From NCBI RefSeq assembly GCF_023065955.2, contig NW_026622786.1, forward strand, positions 43,386,938 through 43,450,937: a stretch of DNA of 64,000 nt, given 5' to 3'. The DNA comes from Ursus arctos (Eukaryota; Chordata; Mammalia; Carnivora; Ursidae). A program made the position numbers and the translations under genes. The notes under the pieces were generated by a model. That model was not told the origin of the DNA, searched no databases, and was given only the letters and a program-made list of their open reading frames with translations. Of this stretch, positions 10,855 to 23,489 are shown in pieces; the stretch's first letter is position 1; the number at the start of each line of letters is the position of its first letter.

Positions 10855-11295
10855 TATACTTTACAAGGCCTAAGGTGTGCTTATAGAAGAAATCAGTCTG
10901 TCGGTGGATTACTGCATACTATTGTGGTTCCCACAAAAGCAAAATATAAAGGGAGAAGTCTCAGGGGAGGATAATTAACATAATCATGGAGACAGAATCC
11001 CATTCCTCTGAGTTCAGACTAAAGATACATAAAGTTAGTTAACAAGTTTAGAAAATCATAAATGGTATAGATCAAATAAGCATGGATTTGGTTGGCCAAT
11101 GCCAGATTACTAGGAAGCAATAACAACAAAGAGAAACTTAAAAGCAGAAATTTTTAGAATAAGTATAAGCAAGGACTGCCTTGTCCAGTGTGTAATAAAC
11201 ACATGGAATGCTACCAGGTGAAATCATCTTTGAAGGTAAGAGAGAGTATCTTACTAACTTTATTCATCAAGAGTCAGTAATGCTTAAAGTTATAG
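10855..11295. other. No gene seen
   Basis: AT-rich intron without a recognised repeat. Confidence 0.6.
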
Positions 11296-11299
11296 GTTC

Positions 11300-11505
11300 A
11301 GATTTTAGATCAGATTACTGCGGTTCTTCCACCTAGTAGCTCTATGATCTTGGGCAAATTAATTAACTTCCCTGTGTCCCAGGATTCTAATCTATAAAAT
11401 GGGAAAATACTACCCACCACACGCACTGTCGTGATTAACAAATGTGTTGATATATGTAAAATGTCGGTAAGCACTTGATAAATGTTAGCTACCATAATCA
11501 TTTTC
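11300..11505 (+). mobile_element. MIR, nearly complete
   Basis: MIR from TCTTCCACCTAGTAGCTC through 'CTTGGGCAAATTAATTAAC', TCTATAAAATGGGAAAATAC to GTAAGCACTTGATAAATGTT. Confidence 0.88.
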
Positions 11506-11509
11506 ATAA

Positions 11510-13722
11510 ATTGTCTGTATGTCCTATTGCATCTGGCCCATCACTCAAGTATTGGTCGACCTAAATTGATCGATCTTTTAAGTCTTAGGAATCTTACCAT
11601 GTATTCATAGACGAGGAGTGAAACGAAACATGGATAAACAAGGACAGCGAGATTCATTGGGGAGTGAGGCAGAGAAGATAATTGTTTCATTTACTTAGAT
11701 TAATAAAAAAAATTAATGAAGGTTGAGATAAATTGATGGATATCAACTCCATAATTGGAAATTATGAGAACTTAATGATATTTCAACTGAATTACAGAGA
11801 TAAAAATAGACTCTTAAGACTAGAAAGAATCTTGGCGAGCACCTATTTCCAAAACAACGTAAGACTATATATTTGACAGCATCCCTGTGAGTCTTGATAT
11901 GAATACTTCCAGTCATGAGACCCCATTATTTGACAAGACAGCGCATTCCAACTTTAAACAGTTTGGATGTCCAGAAAGTTATTACTTATATTGAGCTCAA
12001 ATCTGCCTTCATACTTTCTGATCGTTGATCCTCCTTCCTGTGATTTTTATAAAATACAAATCTTGCTGAGCATTTCCACCCATTGAATATATTGTGTGTG
12101 AGGAGAGTCACATTTCTGGATAAAATCAATCTGTTTTTCTGTTAGGGTTGAAATAAACACTACACTGAAATTCACACATTATAAAATATTTTTGGATGTG
12201 CTTCTCTGAGTGGAGGCACTAATCCTGGCAGGAAGAAAATGAAAGGGACTTGAGTTATAAAGAGGATCGTACCTTTAAGTGGTGCATGGTTACGAAGCGG
12301 AAGTCAGCTCTGCACACAAGTCCGGGCAACATACGGTTAAAGAGGCTCTGATAGAAATATGTTGAGGCCACACAAAGAACAGAAGCACACCAAGAAAGAG
12401 GAGGTTATCAGAAAAGGCCTGGAAGCAGAGTAGTTCACCAGGTAAACGAGGGGAGGGCCAGGCATTTGAAAATTCAGAAAGGTACCAAATATACTGTATT
12501 CTGGAATTCAAAGTGATTCAGGATGGCCAGAGCACTGAGCACCACAAGAAGGGGGAGCAATGAGAGATATGCCGAGAGACGGGCAGTTGTCAGAGTCTGT
12601 AGACCAAACAATCTTAAGGGCTCTACATGGATTCACAACACAGGCTCTAAGCTTGTAACCACCTTCTCTGCTACCTCAAGGAATGCCATTAGCCCTGAAA
12701 CACTTAGCAGAGCCTACACCCGGTAAAAACCTGGCTCATCATGGCCTTATTTCTTTCCAAGAATTGATATTGACTCTGTTCTGTAGAAGGCAACTTAGAG
12801 TCCAGTGAAGTTAAGTGCCTTACCTCAATCTGAATACTATGGGGACCAAAGTAGGAAAATCAATCTTACAATTTGCCGAGTCCCAACTTTTCCAAACACT
12901 CCTGTGTCTCCTTCATGCATTAAAAGCAAGAAAAAAAGAAATGACTGGGTAAAGAAAGTGCACCCCACCTCACAGCTTCGGTGAAGTGGAATTGATGGGA
13001 TAGATGCCAGTTGTTGGCAGGTCAGTGATGAGTCCCCCAGCAGAACATTCTGGTGGGTTCAGCTCCCACAAGACATCTGAACCAAATGCCTTGTTTTCCC
13101 TTTGGGGAACTCCACTGTTATTAAACCAAATAAGCTCCATTAAAAATACTGAGTTGGTGGAAGGTACTCTGCCCTCATTAGTGTGCCGACACAGAATTAA
13201 CTCCGGGTAAGGAAAATTGTGAGTAAAAGGAAATTTATAACACTAATGACTTTAACAAATCTGAGCTGATTAACAGGACGCCATGAACTGAAATCCTTGT
13301 GTTCCAATCAATCTTCCAGTAAACTTCACGAAAGCACACTTGTGGGAAAAAAATCCATGAGATATTCCAGGCAGGTTTCTTCATAAAAAGAGAGGACTAA
13401 TTGGAAAAGACACAGTACACTGACGAGTAGGGTGATTATTAGCTAGTAATTCTTTAGTTACCACTGTTTTTGGTAAACAAATGTCTACATTTACATTTAC
13501 ACTCAATCCCCCAAATAAAAGGAGTCTCTGACACTTTTCAAACAAAGACCAGCATCCCCCCCAGACACATACTCATCAGCACAAAGCCTGCCCTAATCAG
13601 TAGGCAGTAATGGGGAATTTCGGGGATGGGACATTTTCATGCTAAGACTTACTGGCGTAGGAACCTGCAAGCAACTGATGAAACAACAGGTTAGAAGAGG
13701 AACTGATAGCAATCCATCCAGT
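11510..13722. other. No gene seen
   Basis: Long stretch with little that I can name. The part 11830-12170 has the look of an ancient repeat (AGAAAGTTATTACTTATATT, ATTTCCACCCATTGAATAT) but I cannot assign a family. The 67-codon plus ORF at 12523-12726 is unrecognised. Confidence 0.5.
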
Positions 13723-13725
13723 ATT

Positions 13726-13932
13726 TATTTTTTTTATAATAGTTTTTTATTATGTTATGCTAGTCACCATACAGTATATCCTTAGTTTTTGATGCAATGT
13801 TCCACGATTCATTATTTGCATATAACACCCAGTGCACCATGCAATATGTGCCCTCCTTAATACCATCACTGGCCTATTCCAGTCCCCCACCCCCTCCCCT
13901 CTGAAGCCCTCAGTTTGTTTCCCAGAGTCCAC
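13726..13932 (-). mobile_element. Young carnivoran L1 3' end, heavily 5' truncated
   Basis: Antisense L1 end typical of arctoid carnivores: TTTTATTATGTTATGCTAGT, 'CACCATACAGTATATCC', GATTCATTATTTGCATATAA, CACCCAGTGCACCATGC and CCTCAGTTTGTTTCCCAGAG. Only about 200 bp remain. Confidence 0.88.
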
Positions 13933-13934
13933 AG

Positions 13935-14675
13935 TACTTAAAGAGGTAAATTGAAGAACACTTAGAAGATGATGATTATGAACAAGAAGTAATGTTAATG
14001 AAGCAGCATTTGAACGGGAAAGGGGAACAAAGGTTCTATTCAATCATTACTTAGCTGAAAGATTAAAGAAGCCTTTGGATGGTTGCACATCCACCGAGCG
14101 AGTGCAAAGAGGAACACATCTGCATAGAGCCCTCGGGCATTCGTTTGCCCGATTAATTTTCCATTAAAGATAGAATAAGCTTCTCCTCATAAGCTGCAGA
14201 AAACACCCACTCCTTTCTCAGTCCCGTATTCTATACTCATTAACAAGCAACCTTTCTCTAAATCAAACTATGTGGTTGTTCATCTCCCCTGCACTGGTCA
14301 GGTGAAACCACTACAAATCTGAGTGACGACATTCGACGATCATCTTAACAGGGTCTTACTCAGAAGGAATGGCCAAGAGCCTCATGTCGTCATCATAGCT
14401 ACGCTATCATCTATTAGTGCTCAGTATCTGTTTCTACCTTCTTCTTGGTTCTTCCCCTATCCTGCAGAATGAAGGCTGAAAAACAGACTTCCCGATCACT
14501 ACAGTCCTCCATGGCGTTTATTTTTTGCCTGTGGAATGCGCTCCTGCAAGCTGAAATGCAGAGGAGATGGACACTCTTTCTTTGGTGGTGGCTGAAGTGC
14601 AGCCTTGGACAGTTGTGAGTTTTCACAGCATTTTCACTGACTAGACACCATATTTGTGATGTGGAAAGATTATAA
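13935..14675. other. No gene seen
   Basis: Unique-looking intron with no recognised repeat. Confidence 0.55.
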
Positions 14676-14679
14676 CACT

Positions 14680-14910
14680 CTCGGGAACCTCCTGCAGTTA
14701 TCTGCTCTTGAGTAAGTTACTTCAGCTCTCTGTCTCTTGGAGTTGTCACCTGCAAGTAGTGGGATGATAATGATATCCATTGCATAGGGTTTCTCTGAGG
14801 ACTAAGTACCTGGCAAGAAGCTGGGGTATTATTTCTGCTGCATATAACCACCTAGAAGAATGCCTGGCAAAAAGAGGTGCTCCATAAGGGTCAGCTAAGA
14901 TGATGACAAT
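14680..14910 (+). mobile_element. MIR, nearly complete
   Basis: CTCTTGAGTAAGTTACTTCA, 'GGGATGATAATGATATCCAT', AGGGTTTCTCTGAGGACTAA and GAATGCCTGGCAAAAAGAGG. Confidence 0.82.
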
Positions 14911-14964
14911 AATTTGAGACCAAAAGGATATAGCTGATCAAGGAAGAGACTGAATGTCAGAAGA

Positions 14965-15152
14965 CAGAGGAGAGCTGTGTGGCATTTTAACAAATTACTT
15001 AGTCTCTCTGTGCTTCATTTACTTAATGTTTCTAATTCAAACGGAGACTATCCAGTTCACAAGATTATTTATTAAATGGGATAATATGTTTATAAACTTT
15101 GTAAGGCAAGAAGAATTATGCAAGTGTTTATCAATATTGGTGACAATATTAA
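14965..15152 (+). mobile_element. MIR, second copy in tandem orientation
   Basis: TTTTAACAAATTACTTAGTC, 'TCTCTGTGCTTCATTTACTT', AATGGGATAATATGTTTATA. It follows the previous MIR by about 50 bp in the same orientation. Confidence 0.68.
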
Positions 15153-15154
15153 GT

Positions 15155-16655
15155 GCTGAGGGGTTCATAGGAAGGAACCATGACTTCTAAGGAGACTCAG
15201 GCAAACTACCATGGAGAAAATAGCCTTTGGACAGGGCTTTGAGGGATCCGTAGATTTTCTACATAGAGAGATGGCAGGGAGAAGCTTTCCAGTTTGAACT
15301 AAGGCATGAAGGTGAGAACTCGAAGGACCAATATAGAATATGTTATTCTTCTTCTAACATCTTTTTCTAGCAGTCATGCCACATAAGCTTTGAGAAGCAG
15401 TTAAGCAAAGGAATCGTAAGTGAAATCTCCTAATTGGCTTTCTGCATACTTAGCATCACTTACAGAAAAAACTAGTTATGGGGGCAGGCTGCACTGAAAA
15501 GAGAAAGCTCATGGGCATGATTATGTAGCCTACAGAATTTAGGATTCATTCTTCTGAGTTAAAAGCAAAAGAGAAAAAAGAAAGCTTCCTCCTAGCAGGA
15601 AAATGTCAAGGTGGCTCAGGTGGTGAATATTATTCTGTTGCCATGATTCCTGTGTTTTTATCAGCATAAAAATTTGTAACAGAGGCACAGCTCTCGCTGA
15701 AGAGATGAATGACCTCATGTTAGGTGACTCCATTCCCAACCTCTAAGTGGGGATAACAACAACAGGCTGAGAGTGGGTTATTTAATGAAAAGGAGAATTA
15801 TAATGATCATGCTGGTTTCAAGAAACAAAGAAGCAAATTGACCACAGACCCGTGCACAAAATAAATAAATAAATAAGCAAACAAACAAATAAATAATTCT
15901 GGAGATGATGAGGGCACTGGAATCAGTTCATATGCATGCTCCCACGGATATCAAAAACAAATCTGCCTCTTTGAAGTAGATGTTCAAGAAAGAAACACAA
16001 GGGCTATTTGGCATATAGCTCAGCACCTAAAACTGTGCCTCATTTTCATCCTCAGTGGATTTCTGACAAACGATACCAATTTCCACCTAATTTTACATCA
16101 AGAGCATATATTACCATAGACCATGAGCTCTTTAATTTGGGAACATCAACATTTTCACTCTGAAAGTCTGTCCTGAACACGTCCTGCCTGAAAGCTCATC
16201 TTATTGCAACAATACAGGGTTAAAAGGCTCCGTGCAGCCAGAGATGAAACACAGCTATCAACCACACTGCTTTTGAAACAGGGCTTAAATAACTTACAAA
16301 ACAGCACTGTGTCTTTTGAAAAATGTAAGGAGAGAAGTATGAGGTCAACTCATCAGCAAGATAGCCAGAACGGTGGCGTTACGGTTGTTATGCCTACCAG
16401 TACGATAGAGTAAAAAGTCAAGAGGAGAGCTTCAGTCTTGTACTCAGTCCAGATGTGGACAGCAACAAGATAATCAACTTACATCAGCTCATAGCAGTAA
16501 GTAAAAGTCTTAACTCTTATATTCATTATCCAACCAACAAAAGCAAGCAAGACCAAGTCACATAAGACAGATACAGGGAGTTGAACCCTGAGCAAAGGAA
16601 GTAGGGGGCCGGTATGGAGAATAACATATCAACACACTGGATGCTCTTGATCATA
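15155..16655. other. No gene seen
   Basis: Intronic sequence. One simple A-rich repeat at 15857-15896. No interspersed element recognised with confidence. Confidence 0.55.
15857..15896 (+). repeat. (AAAT)n/(AAAC)n simple repeat
   Basis: AAATAAATAAATAAATAAG followed by CAAACAAACAAATAAATAA. Confidence 0.9.
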
Positions 16656-16659
16656 TGAC

Positions 16660-16815
16660 TAATCCTGGAGTTCTGGAGTCCACAGTTCAAGACTCAGCCC
16701 TTCCACCGTGAGCAAATGTGACTTGGAACAAGTTCTATAACCTTTCTTAGTCTCAATTTCCTCAACCACAGTATGGAAGAATAATGTTACAAAACTCATA
16801 TTATGAGATATTTTT
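16660..16815 (+). mobile_element. MIR fragment
   Basis: 'GGAGTTCTGGAGTCCACAG', TTCAAGACTCAGCCCTTCCA, TGACTTGGAACAAGTTC and 'CTCAATTTCCTCAACCACAG'. Confidence 0.8.
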
Positions 16816-16867
16816 AAATTCACTGATTCATTAAAAGACTTACCTACTGTTAAACTTAATTTACATG

Positions 16868-17245
16868 TTAATTTACTGAGCCATGATGGCTAGATGTTTG
16901 GTGAAACATTACTCTGGATGTGTCTGTGAAATTGTTTTTTGGATGAGATTAACATTTTAATTGGACTTTGAGTAGAGCAGATTATCCTCCATAATGTGGG
17001 TGGGCCTTATCCAATCAGTCGAAAGCCTATTAGAACAAAGCTAACCTCCCCCAAATGTAAAGGAATTCTGTAAGGAGACTGTCGTTGGACTCAAACTGCA
17101 ACTCAAGAATGCTAGTCTACCCCATCATATTTTGGATTCACCAGGCCTCCACAATCACATGAGCCAATTCCCTAAAACAAATCTCTCTCTCTATATATAC
17201 ACACCTCCTTTAGTTCTGTTTCTCTGAAAAATTCTGACTAATGCA
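16868..17245 (+). mobile_element. MLT2-type ERVL solo LTR
   Basis: Nearly full-length LTR: TTTTTTGGATGAGATTAACA, 'CTCCATAATGTGGGTGGGCC', ACTCAAACTGCAACTCAAG, CAATCACATGAGCCAATTCC and 'TTCTGTTTCTCTG' before the CTAATGCA end. No internal retroviral sequence adjoins it. Confidence 0.9.
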
Positions 17246-17299
17246 TACATTATGAAAAAAAAAATAAAATTGGTAAAGGTGGTTCAAAACAAGAAAGTA

Positions 17300-17780
17300 C
17301 CATCTTGATAAGTTTCAGGAGAAAAATCATAGAGTCCTTTCAATAGATGCTCAAAAAATCATTGACAAAATTCAACATGCACAGATATTATTTTAGAAAA
17401 GTAATTTTAAAAGCAATTGGATTCTTCCTTAATAAAGAAAATCAAGTCAGGTCAATTTTATACCGAGTGATCAAACATTAGAAGCACTCTTTTTAAAAAT
17501 CTCTTTAGAAGCTATTGTTTACAATTGTTTGATAAGCTCTAGTTAATACAATAAAATATTGAAAAGAAGGGAGAAAAAGATCATTTAAAAACACTGAGAT
17601 TGCACAAGGAAACAAAACAAAAGAAACTTCTAAAACTTAACTGGAACTCACAGAAGAGTTCAGTATAACAGACAAATGCAAGACAAATATATAACGGCCT
17701 TCCCAAAACAAAAGGAAAAAGGATTATAGAATAATGTAGTGATAAATTGTTAGCAATGGAAAAGATATACACAAACTTCT
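17300..17780 (+). mobile_element. Old L1 ORF2 relic with internal deletions
   Basis: L1 ORF2-like text: GGAGAAAAATCATAGAGTCC, 'TTTCAATAGATGCTCAAAAA', TCATTGACAAAATTCAACAT, then degraded sequence. The reading frame is broken repeatedly. Confidence 0.72.
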
Positions 17781-17784
17781 ATAT

Positions 17785-18170
17785 ATACCACAATTATAAC
17801 TTCATAACCATGTTTGCATATAGAGAAAGACTAAATAGAAAACTAAGGCATAACAGGATATTTAAATGAAACTACTTCTGTCTCAAGGGTTTTGGGAGAA
17901 ACAACAAAGACCAGAAAACATATAACACAGGTGCACAGTACTTCTGCACACTAAACCTAGGGGGGAAACTACCTATACAGGACATCTGAAGTTATCGCAA
18001 TGCTTGAACAGCATTTACCTTATTTATCTGTGGCATATATAAGAAATGTGAAAGAAGCATTTTTTGAGGAAGAAAGTAGTCCCTCTGCTCATCCTCAAGT
18101 TCTCCATCTTTTCTGGAGCAGAGATGTGATTACTCTATATAAATGTTAGCTCTTATTCTAAAAGGCAGTA
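17785..18170. other. No gene seen
   Basis: AT-rich intron, possibly more degraded L1. Confidence 0.5.
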
Positions 18171-18171
18171 C

Positions 18172-18420
18172 GTGTGGTGGTGAAGAGCAGAGGCTCTGGG
18201 GCAGGGTACAAATCTTAGCAACTCCCCTCAAAGACAATGTAACCTTCGACAAGTTACTTATCCTTTCAGAGCCTCTGTTTCCTTATTTGCAAAATGGGAC
18301 AATAATAATGTCTAATTATTAGAATTACGAGGTTTAAATAGATTAGTATATGTAAAGCATTTAGAATGGTGTCTGGCACATAGCAAGCACTGTATGTGTT
18401 GGCTCACCATCATCATCATT
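18172..18420 (+). mobile_element. MIR, essentially full length
   Basis: All MIR blocks are present in order: GAGCAGAGGCTCTGGGGCAG, TCGACAAGTTACTTATCC, 'TTTGCAAAATGGGACAATAA', GTATATGTAAAGCATTTAG, 'TGTCTGGCACATAGCAAGCA' and an (ATC)n/(ATT)n tail. Confidence 0.92.
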
Positions 18421-18583
18421 ATTATTACTACTGTTATGCTATTTGTTAACATCTTTTGAAAGATGTCATGCTTTTGAAAACATGCTTTTGAATCTTGTGA
18501 GCTTTGGGAAAGATAACTGAAAGATACATAAGTGTCCTCAATCCAATAAACATTACTGAGCCTTATTAGAAAGTTATGGGCAA

Positions 18584-18800
18584 GGGGTGCCTGGGCAGCT
18601 CAGTTGGTTAAGCGTCCAACTCTTGGTTTCAGCTCAGGTCAGGATCTTAGGGTCATGACATCCAGCCCCATGTGGGACTCTGTGCTCAGTGAGGAGTCCA
18701 CTTGAGATTCCTTCCCCTATCCTCTCCCTCCCAGGTTGCACACTCTCTCTCTAAAATAAATAATAAATAAATAAAACCTTTTTTAAGAATGGCAAAAAAA
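18584..18800 (+). mobile_element. CAN SINE
   Basis: GGGGTGCCTGGGCAGCTCAG, 'TTGGTTAAGCGTCCAACTC', then TCT repeats and AATAAATAATAAATAAATAA. Target-site duplication GAAAGTTATGGGCAA (18569-18583) and GAAAGTTATTGGCAA (18801-18815). Confidence 0.96.
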
Positions 18801-18815
18801 GAAAGTTATTGGCAA

Positions 18816-19255
18816 AATACAATATCATACAGAACCCCAAGAAGTTATTTGCTTATATCTTTCCTTCTAGGAACTGTACAAATCATCTGCACTGCCACAA
18901 GTGGGCTGCGTTAACAAGAGAGGAAACTGCTTAAGTGCACGAGGACAACTAACAGGAATTGAAAAGCTCAGATTGATTTCCAATGTGTTTTTGGGAGAAT
19001 CTTTGAGGAATCTGAATTTTGTAAGATTTCTGAGGACTACAGGAATTATTTCTAGAATACTCACTTTTCCCTCAAAGTACTGTATTCAGACAGTGATGTA
19101 TTCACAATGCGTTTGTCTTATATATCTCTTGCTGTGGAGCTGGACTAGTATAAATTTCAAATTATTTTGAAGTACCTCTTTCTGTGGTCTTCCTCATCTC
19201 AGTTAATGGCAATTCCAACCTTCCAGATACACAAATAGAAAGTCTAATGCTATAT
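18816..19255. other. No gene seen
   Basis: Intron without a recognised repeat. The 89-codon plus ORF at 18901-19170 is unrecognised. Confidence 0.55.
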
Positions 19256-19257
19256 TT

Positions 19258-19930
19258 AAACATAAACTTCTTATTTTAGAACAGTTTTAGATTCACATAA
19301 AAATTGAGAAGACAATAGAGAGTTCCTAAATACCCCACATTCAGTTTCTCCTATTACCAAAATCTTGTATTAGTATGATACATTTGCTATAATTAACAAA
19401 CCAAATCTGGTAAATTATTATTAACTAAGGTCTATACTTTATGGAGACTTCCTCAGTTTTGACCTAATATCCTTATCCTGTTCCAAGAACACATCCAGGA
19501 TACATTACAGTGAGGAGTCCAGTATTACAGTACAGTATTGGTCATGTCTCCTTAGGGTCCTCTTGGCTTTGGCAGTTTCTCAAATTTCCCTTGTTTCTGA
19601 TGATCCTCACAGATTTGAGTAGTACTGGTCACAATGGTCCTCAATTTGTTTGTCTGGGGTTTTTCTCATGATTACACAGGAGTTATGGGTTTGGGAGAAG
19701 AAGACTGTAGAGGCAAAGTATCATTCCATGGCATCACACCAAGGGTATACACTACCCACATGATTTATCACTACTGATGTGAACCTTGTTCACCTGGCTG
19801 AGGCAGTGTTTGTCAGGTTTCTCCACTACAAAATTACTATTTTTCCCCTTTCCATATTGTACTCTTTGGAAGGAAGTCACTATAAGCAACGCACACTTAA
19901 AAAGAGGGAGAGTACTCACACTTAAAATAC
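19258..19930 (-). mobile_element. Old L1M-type 3' region
   Basis: Antisense L1M 3' text: ACAGTTTTAGATTCACATAA, 'TTAGTATGATACATTTGCTA', ACACATCCAGGATACATTAC, 'CATGTCTCCTTAGGGTCC', ATCACTACTGATGTGAACC and TTTGTCAGGTTTCTCCAC. Confidence 0.85.
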
Positions 19931-20044
19931 TCCAAGCAATATATTTATCTAGATATTTTAAATTCTATTTTTTTTCAATGATGAAAACAGCTCTGAAATG
20001 TTTCACGGGTAGATACTGCTTTAAAAATAAAGGACTTAATTCTA

Positions 20045-20290
20045 GTAATTTTTTCTAATAATAAATACAATACCTGCTCATTGTAGAAAAAAATGGAAAG
20101 CATGATTAAGCAAAAGGTCACCTAAAATTTATCATCCAGACAGAGACCACTACACTGAACATTTGGAGCTACTGTCTCCAAACCTTCTTTCTAGGTCTAT
20201 ATTTCAAGAGCTGAAATAATCTCTACATATACTACTCGATCTTGCTTATCACCATTCAACATTATGAAAAATTGCTCTGTGCTTTTCGAC
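20045..20290 (-). mobile_element. Probable old L1 relic
   Basis: ATAATACCTGCTCATTGT, 'AAAGGTCACCTAAAATTTAT' and CAGAGACCACTACACTGAAC resemble antisense old L1 3' sequence. Weakly supported. Confidence 0.45.
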
Positions 20291-20294
20291 AAAA

Positions 20295-22795
20295 AGAGTT
20301 TATCTTTACAATTCCAGAGCCTACCATGGGCGCAGTACATAGAGCATGCAGCAACTGTGAGCCAGTGACCTTTCTGACTTGATGAACTGACCAACCCTCA
20401 TGAAACCATTTAATGAGATTTGCTGACCAATGCAATCTCGGGCTCTGCCTTTCCCCTCACAGGACAACTAAAGTCACTGACACAGAATCACCAATTTGGG
20501 GCCTTGCAAAATTAATTAAATCAGTAAAATAGTATGTAGTCTATAAGGACTAAAAGAAATAAGGGCATGTGAAGTGCTTAAGTACACAGGTCTGCGATCC
20601 ATTATACCAAATGCCTCGAACCAGGTACATTTTGGAACTGAGAAGTCTTCCATTGAGGAGGATGAGAGATCAAATGTGCAGGATATCATGGACCACAGCT
20701 AAGCATAGGGAAACACGTTGTAATCAATGGAGATATCTTCGATAGCAAAGCATGCAATCATCACAATAAACAGACTGTTCCCTTGTGTTTTATAATTGTT
20801 AATGGTGCATTTTAACACTCCCTTGTGTCTGAGTTGTGGGAACACCCTCCCGAGGAGTTTCAGTCCTTTTAGGCCCAATTTATCACTAGCTGGAGACCAA
20901 ATTTGGGGTTGATTTATCATCTTGCAGGTTTCCTAGAAATGCAAGTAGTAAAATTTAAACTGTAAGACCACTAGGGTAGAGGTCTAGCATTTTGAATTTC
21001 CAGCGATAATTTTTTGTCCTCCAAAGCCCAAAGATATAAATAAGCCTCCCTATCTGCACTCTGTGCCAGTTTTCAGGTTTCTTCCATAGCCTCCCCTTTC
21101 ACTAGGGCAGAGCCGGTAAGGGCCCAGCTTCAGGGCTGTGTGGAGGGGGAGTTGGGAGGGGAGGGTTCTCACTCTGCTTTGGTGGACCCAGGCTTCGCCT
21201 TCTGTTCCTGCATGGTCGATATTACATATTCCCTCAGCTGTTGATACTAATAAAACCCCAGGAAACTACACCATCCGCGTTCATGCTTACCTCTCTTTCC
21301 ATCCCTTCTCTGTTCTGGTGCCTAAAGATTTCCTTCCTTTCTGGCAAGGCCAGCTGGGCATTAAATAAGGTATGCTATTTTATCCACCAGGTCCTGATGT
21401 TACAGCAAGAGAACTGTCAGGTTCTCTAAGACCACCATGTTGCCAGACCACCACTCTTCCTTTCCTTTTCCTTTTAAATCAATCATCTATTTATTAACTA
21501 CTTAAAATTTTTCCATTAGCCAGATTGCTCAATAAACCAGATATACCATTTCCCAAGCCTTGGGGGATACTATTTGATACAGGAGCTGTAGAGTTACTTT
21601 TGAAATGAAAATTCTTTAATAAATATTTTTCTTTTGTAAGTAAGCCTTTGTAAGCCTACTCTGGAAAATCATTAGGCTGGAGAAATCACAACTCAATGCC
21701 ATCTACTTAGTGACAAATTATCTTCCAGACATTGAGTACAATTGTTTAATTAAAATTACTTGGACGTTCTCTATTCTTATCAGCAGTGGAATAAATCTGT
21801 TGTGCTGAAATGTCAATGCCCTTTAGGTGGTATTTTTCCAGGAAACTTGTAACTGGGCCTTTCTCATTCTCTTCCTTGGTGAACCCCAATTTTAGGTTTT
21901 TTTTTTGTTTTTTTGTTTTTTTTGGAAAGTGGGGTTTCTTGCTGATCCTTAGCACATGGCTGGAACTGAGCAACCACTTATTAAATATCTGGGGACTAAT
22001 ATTCATGGTTAATACTAACTGCCACTTGATGAATGATTTTTGTGCTAGTCATTCTGTCAGGCTGTTAGCTGGAACTTGAGAAAAGCTGAACCAAAACACT
22101 TACCATTGGGGCCCTAGTTCTATCATCTTTTTCAACTCTCAAATCAGGGTACTCTTTCGTGGGTGCTCTGTTTTGTCTTTCTTTGCTTGTCACAAATGAA
22201 TTTCAATTTCTCATAGGCCCCTTTCAAGTGTGTTAACATGGCAGTTGGCAAATGGGCATTTATCTACCTCAGGTTCTATAATGAATAAAATTCCCTGTAT
22301 CTTCCTGGGGAACCAATTACTATGTTGAAAACTATGATAATAATGGATCTTTCATCAATAACAAATGTGATTTGTAAAGTGAAAATCAATCTATTTTGAC
22401 TGATGATGCCTCATAGCAATAGGGAAGATTTCATCTGAATAATTATAATAAAACTATATGATTTATCAGTTGAGTAAGACTAGAAAGTCAGTAAGTAATC
22501 AGTCTTGTCTGGCCCTTTTCTGGCTTGAATGACCTTGGGAAATTGTGACCTTCACTTCCCTCTCAAAAGAACAAGGTAGTTTCCTAAACACGTGTCCCTG
22601 AGCAGGAAGACAGACAGCGTGCCTCTCTGTGGACCCGAGCTGACTGATGGACTGACAGACGTGCCTCCTCACGCACAGCCTCCCAGTGGGTATGAAGTAT
22701 GGACGTGGAAAGATAGCTCCTCTCATCCTGCAGGCAGCACCTTGTTCAAAGAAGAGTTTCAGAATGTTTGGCTGTTGTTCTTATAAAATACCTAC
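20295..22795. other. No gene seen
   Basis: Long intronic block with a T-rich run at 21897-21923. No coding segment or clear interspersed repeat recognised. Confidence 0.5.
21897..21923 (+). repeat. T-rich run with G interruptions
   Basis: T-runs of 10, 7 and 8 separated by single G. Confidence 0.9.
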
Positions 22796-22799
22796 AACA

Positions 22800-23270
22800 T
22801 ATAACGTACGTATCAGCTGGGATTCTGGCTGCAAGTGACGAAAACATAGCTCAAGGTAGCACACAGAAAAAGGAGGGATTTATTAGCTTTTACACCCAAA
22901 CCACAGAGGAGGGCAGACTGGCTTCAAGAATGGCTGGTCTCAACACCTCGCTTTAGCTCTGCAACTGATTTCTGCTTCTCTCAGTGTCTTGGTCTTGTTT
23001 CCTCCAGGGAACACAGCCACTGCCACCCAGAGAATCACATCTCAATGGCTCTACAACCAACGAAAAGAGCACAGCATTACCCAGGAAAACAATGAACTCT
23101 GGGAAGAGTTCAAAATGGCCCATCTTGAGCCATGTGTCCATCTCTTGACCAATCACTTGATTGGCCCATCACTAGCCGGAATTTTCTGCTCACCCCTGTC
23201 ATCAGAAGGGAGGGACTATTTCTGTGATAAAGAGGCGGTGGAGAGGAGACAAGCAAATGAGACACCACAT
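22800..23270 (-). mobile_element. Old interspersed repeat, family not named
   Basis: The text resembles a known mammalian repeat: TTCTGGCTGCAAGTGACGA, 'GGAGGGATTTATTAGC', CTTCAAGAATGGCTGG, 'CATGTGTCCATCTCTTGACC' and AATCACTTGATTGGCCC. I cannot assign it to a family; orientation is uncertain. Confidence 0.5.
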
Positions 23271-23299
23271 ACACCTACCTGGCTAATCCTATATTTTAA

Positions 23300-23482
23300 C
23301 CATTTAATTATGTAATATAGCATATATGCATACAGTCAGTGTGTATTTAAGAAAGTATAAATTGTTCTGTGAGCATGAGTGTATGTATAGATTGCATGCA
23401 TATAAGTATATATACGTATTATGTCTTTCCTGTATATTTGTATATATTGGTTCATGAATGTGTGCATATGTATATATTACCG
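23300..23482 (+). repeat. Degenerate (TA/TGTA)n low-complexity stretch
   Basis: Alternating purine-pyrimidine words such as ATATAGCATATATGCATAC, 'GTATATATACGTATTATG' and 'GTGTGCATATGTATATATT'. Confidence 0.75.
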
Positions 23483-23489
23483 TTTGCCA

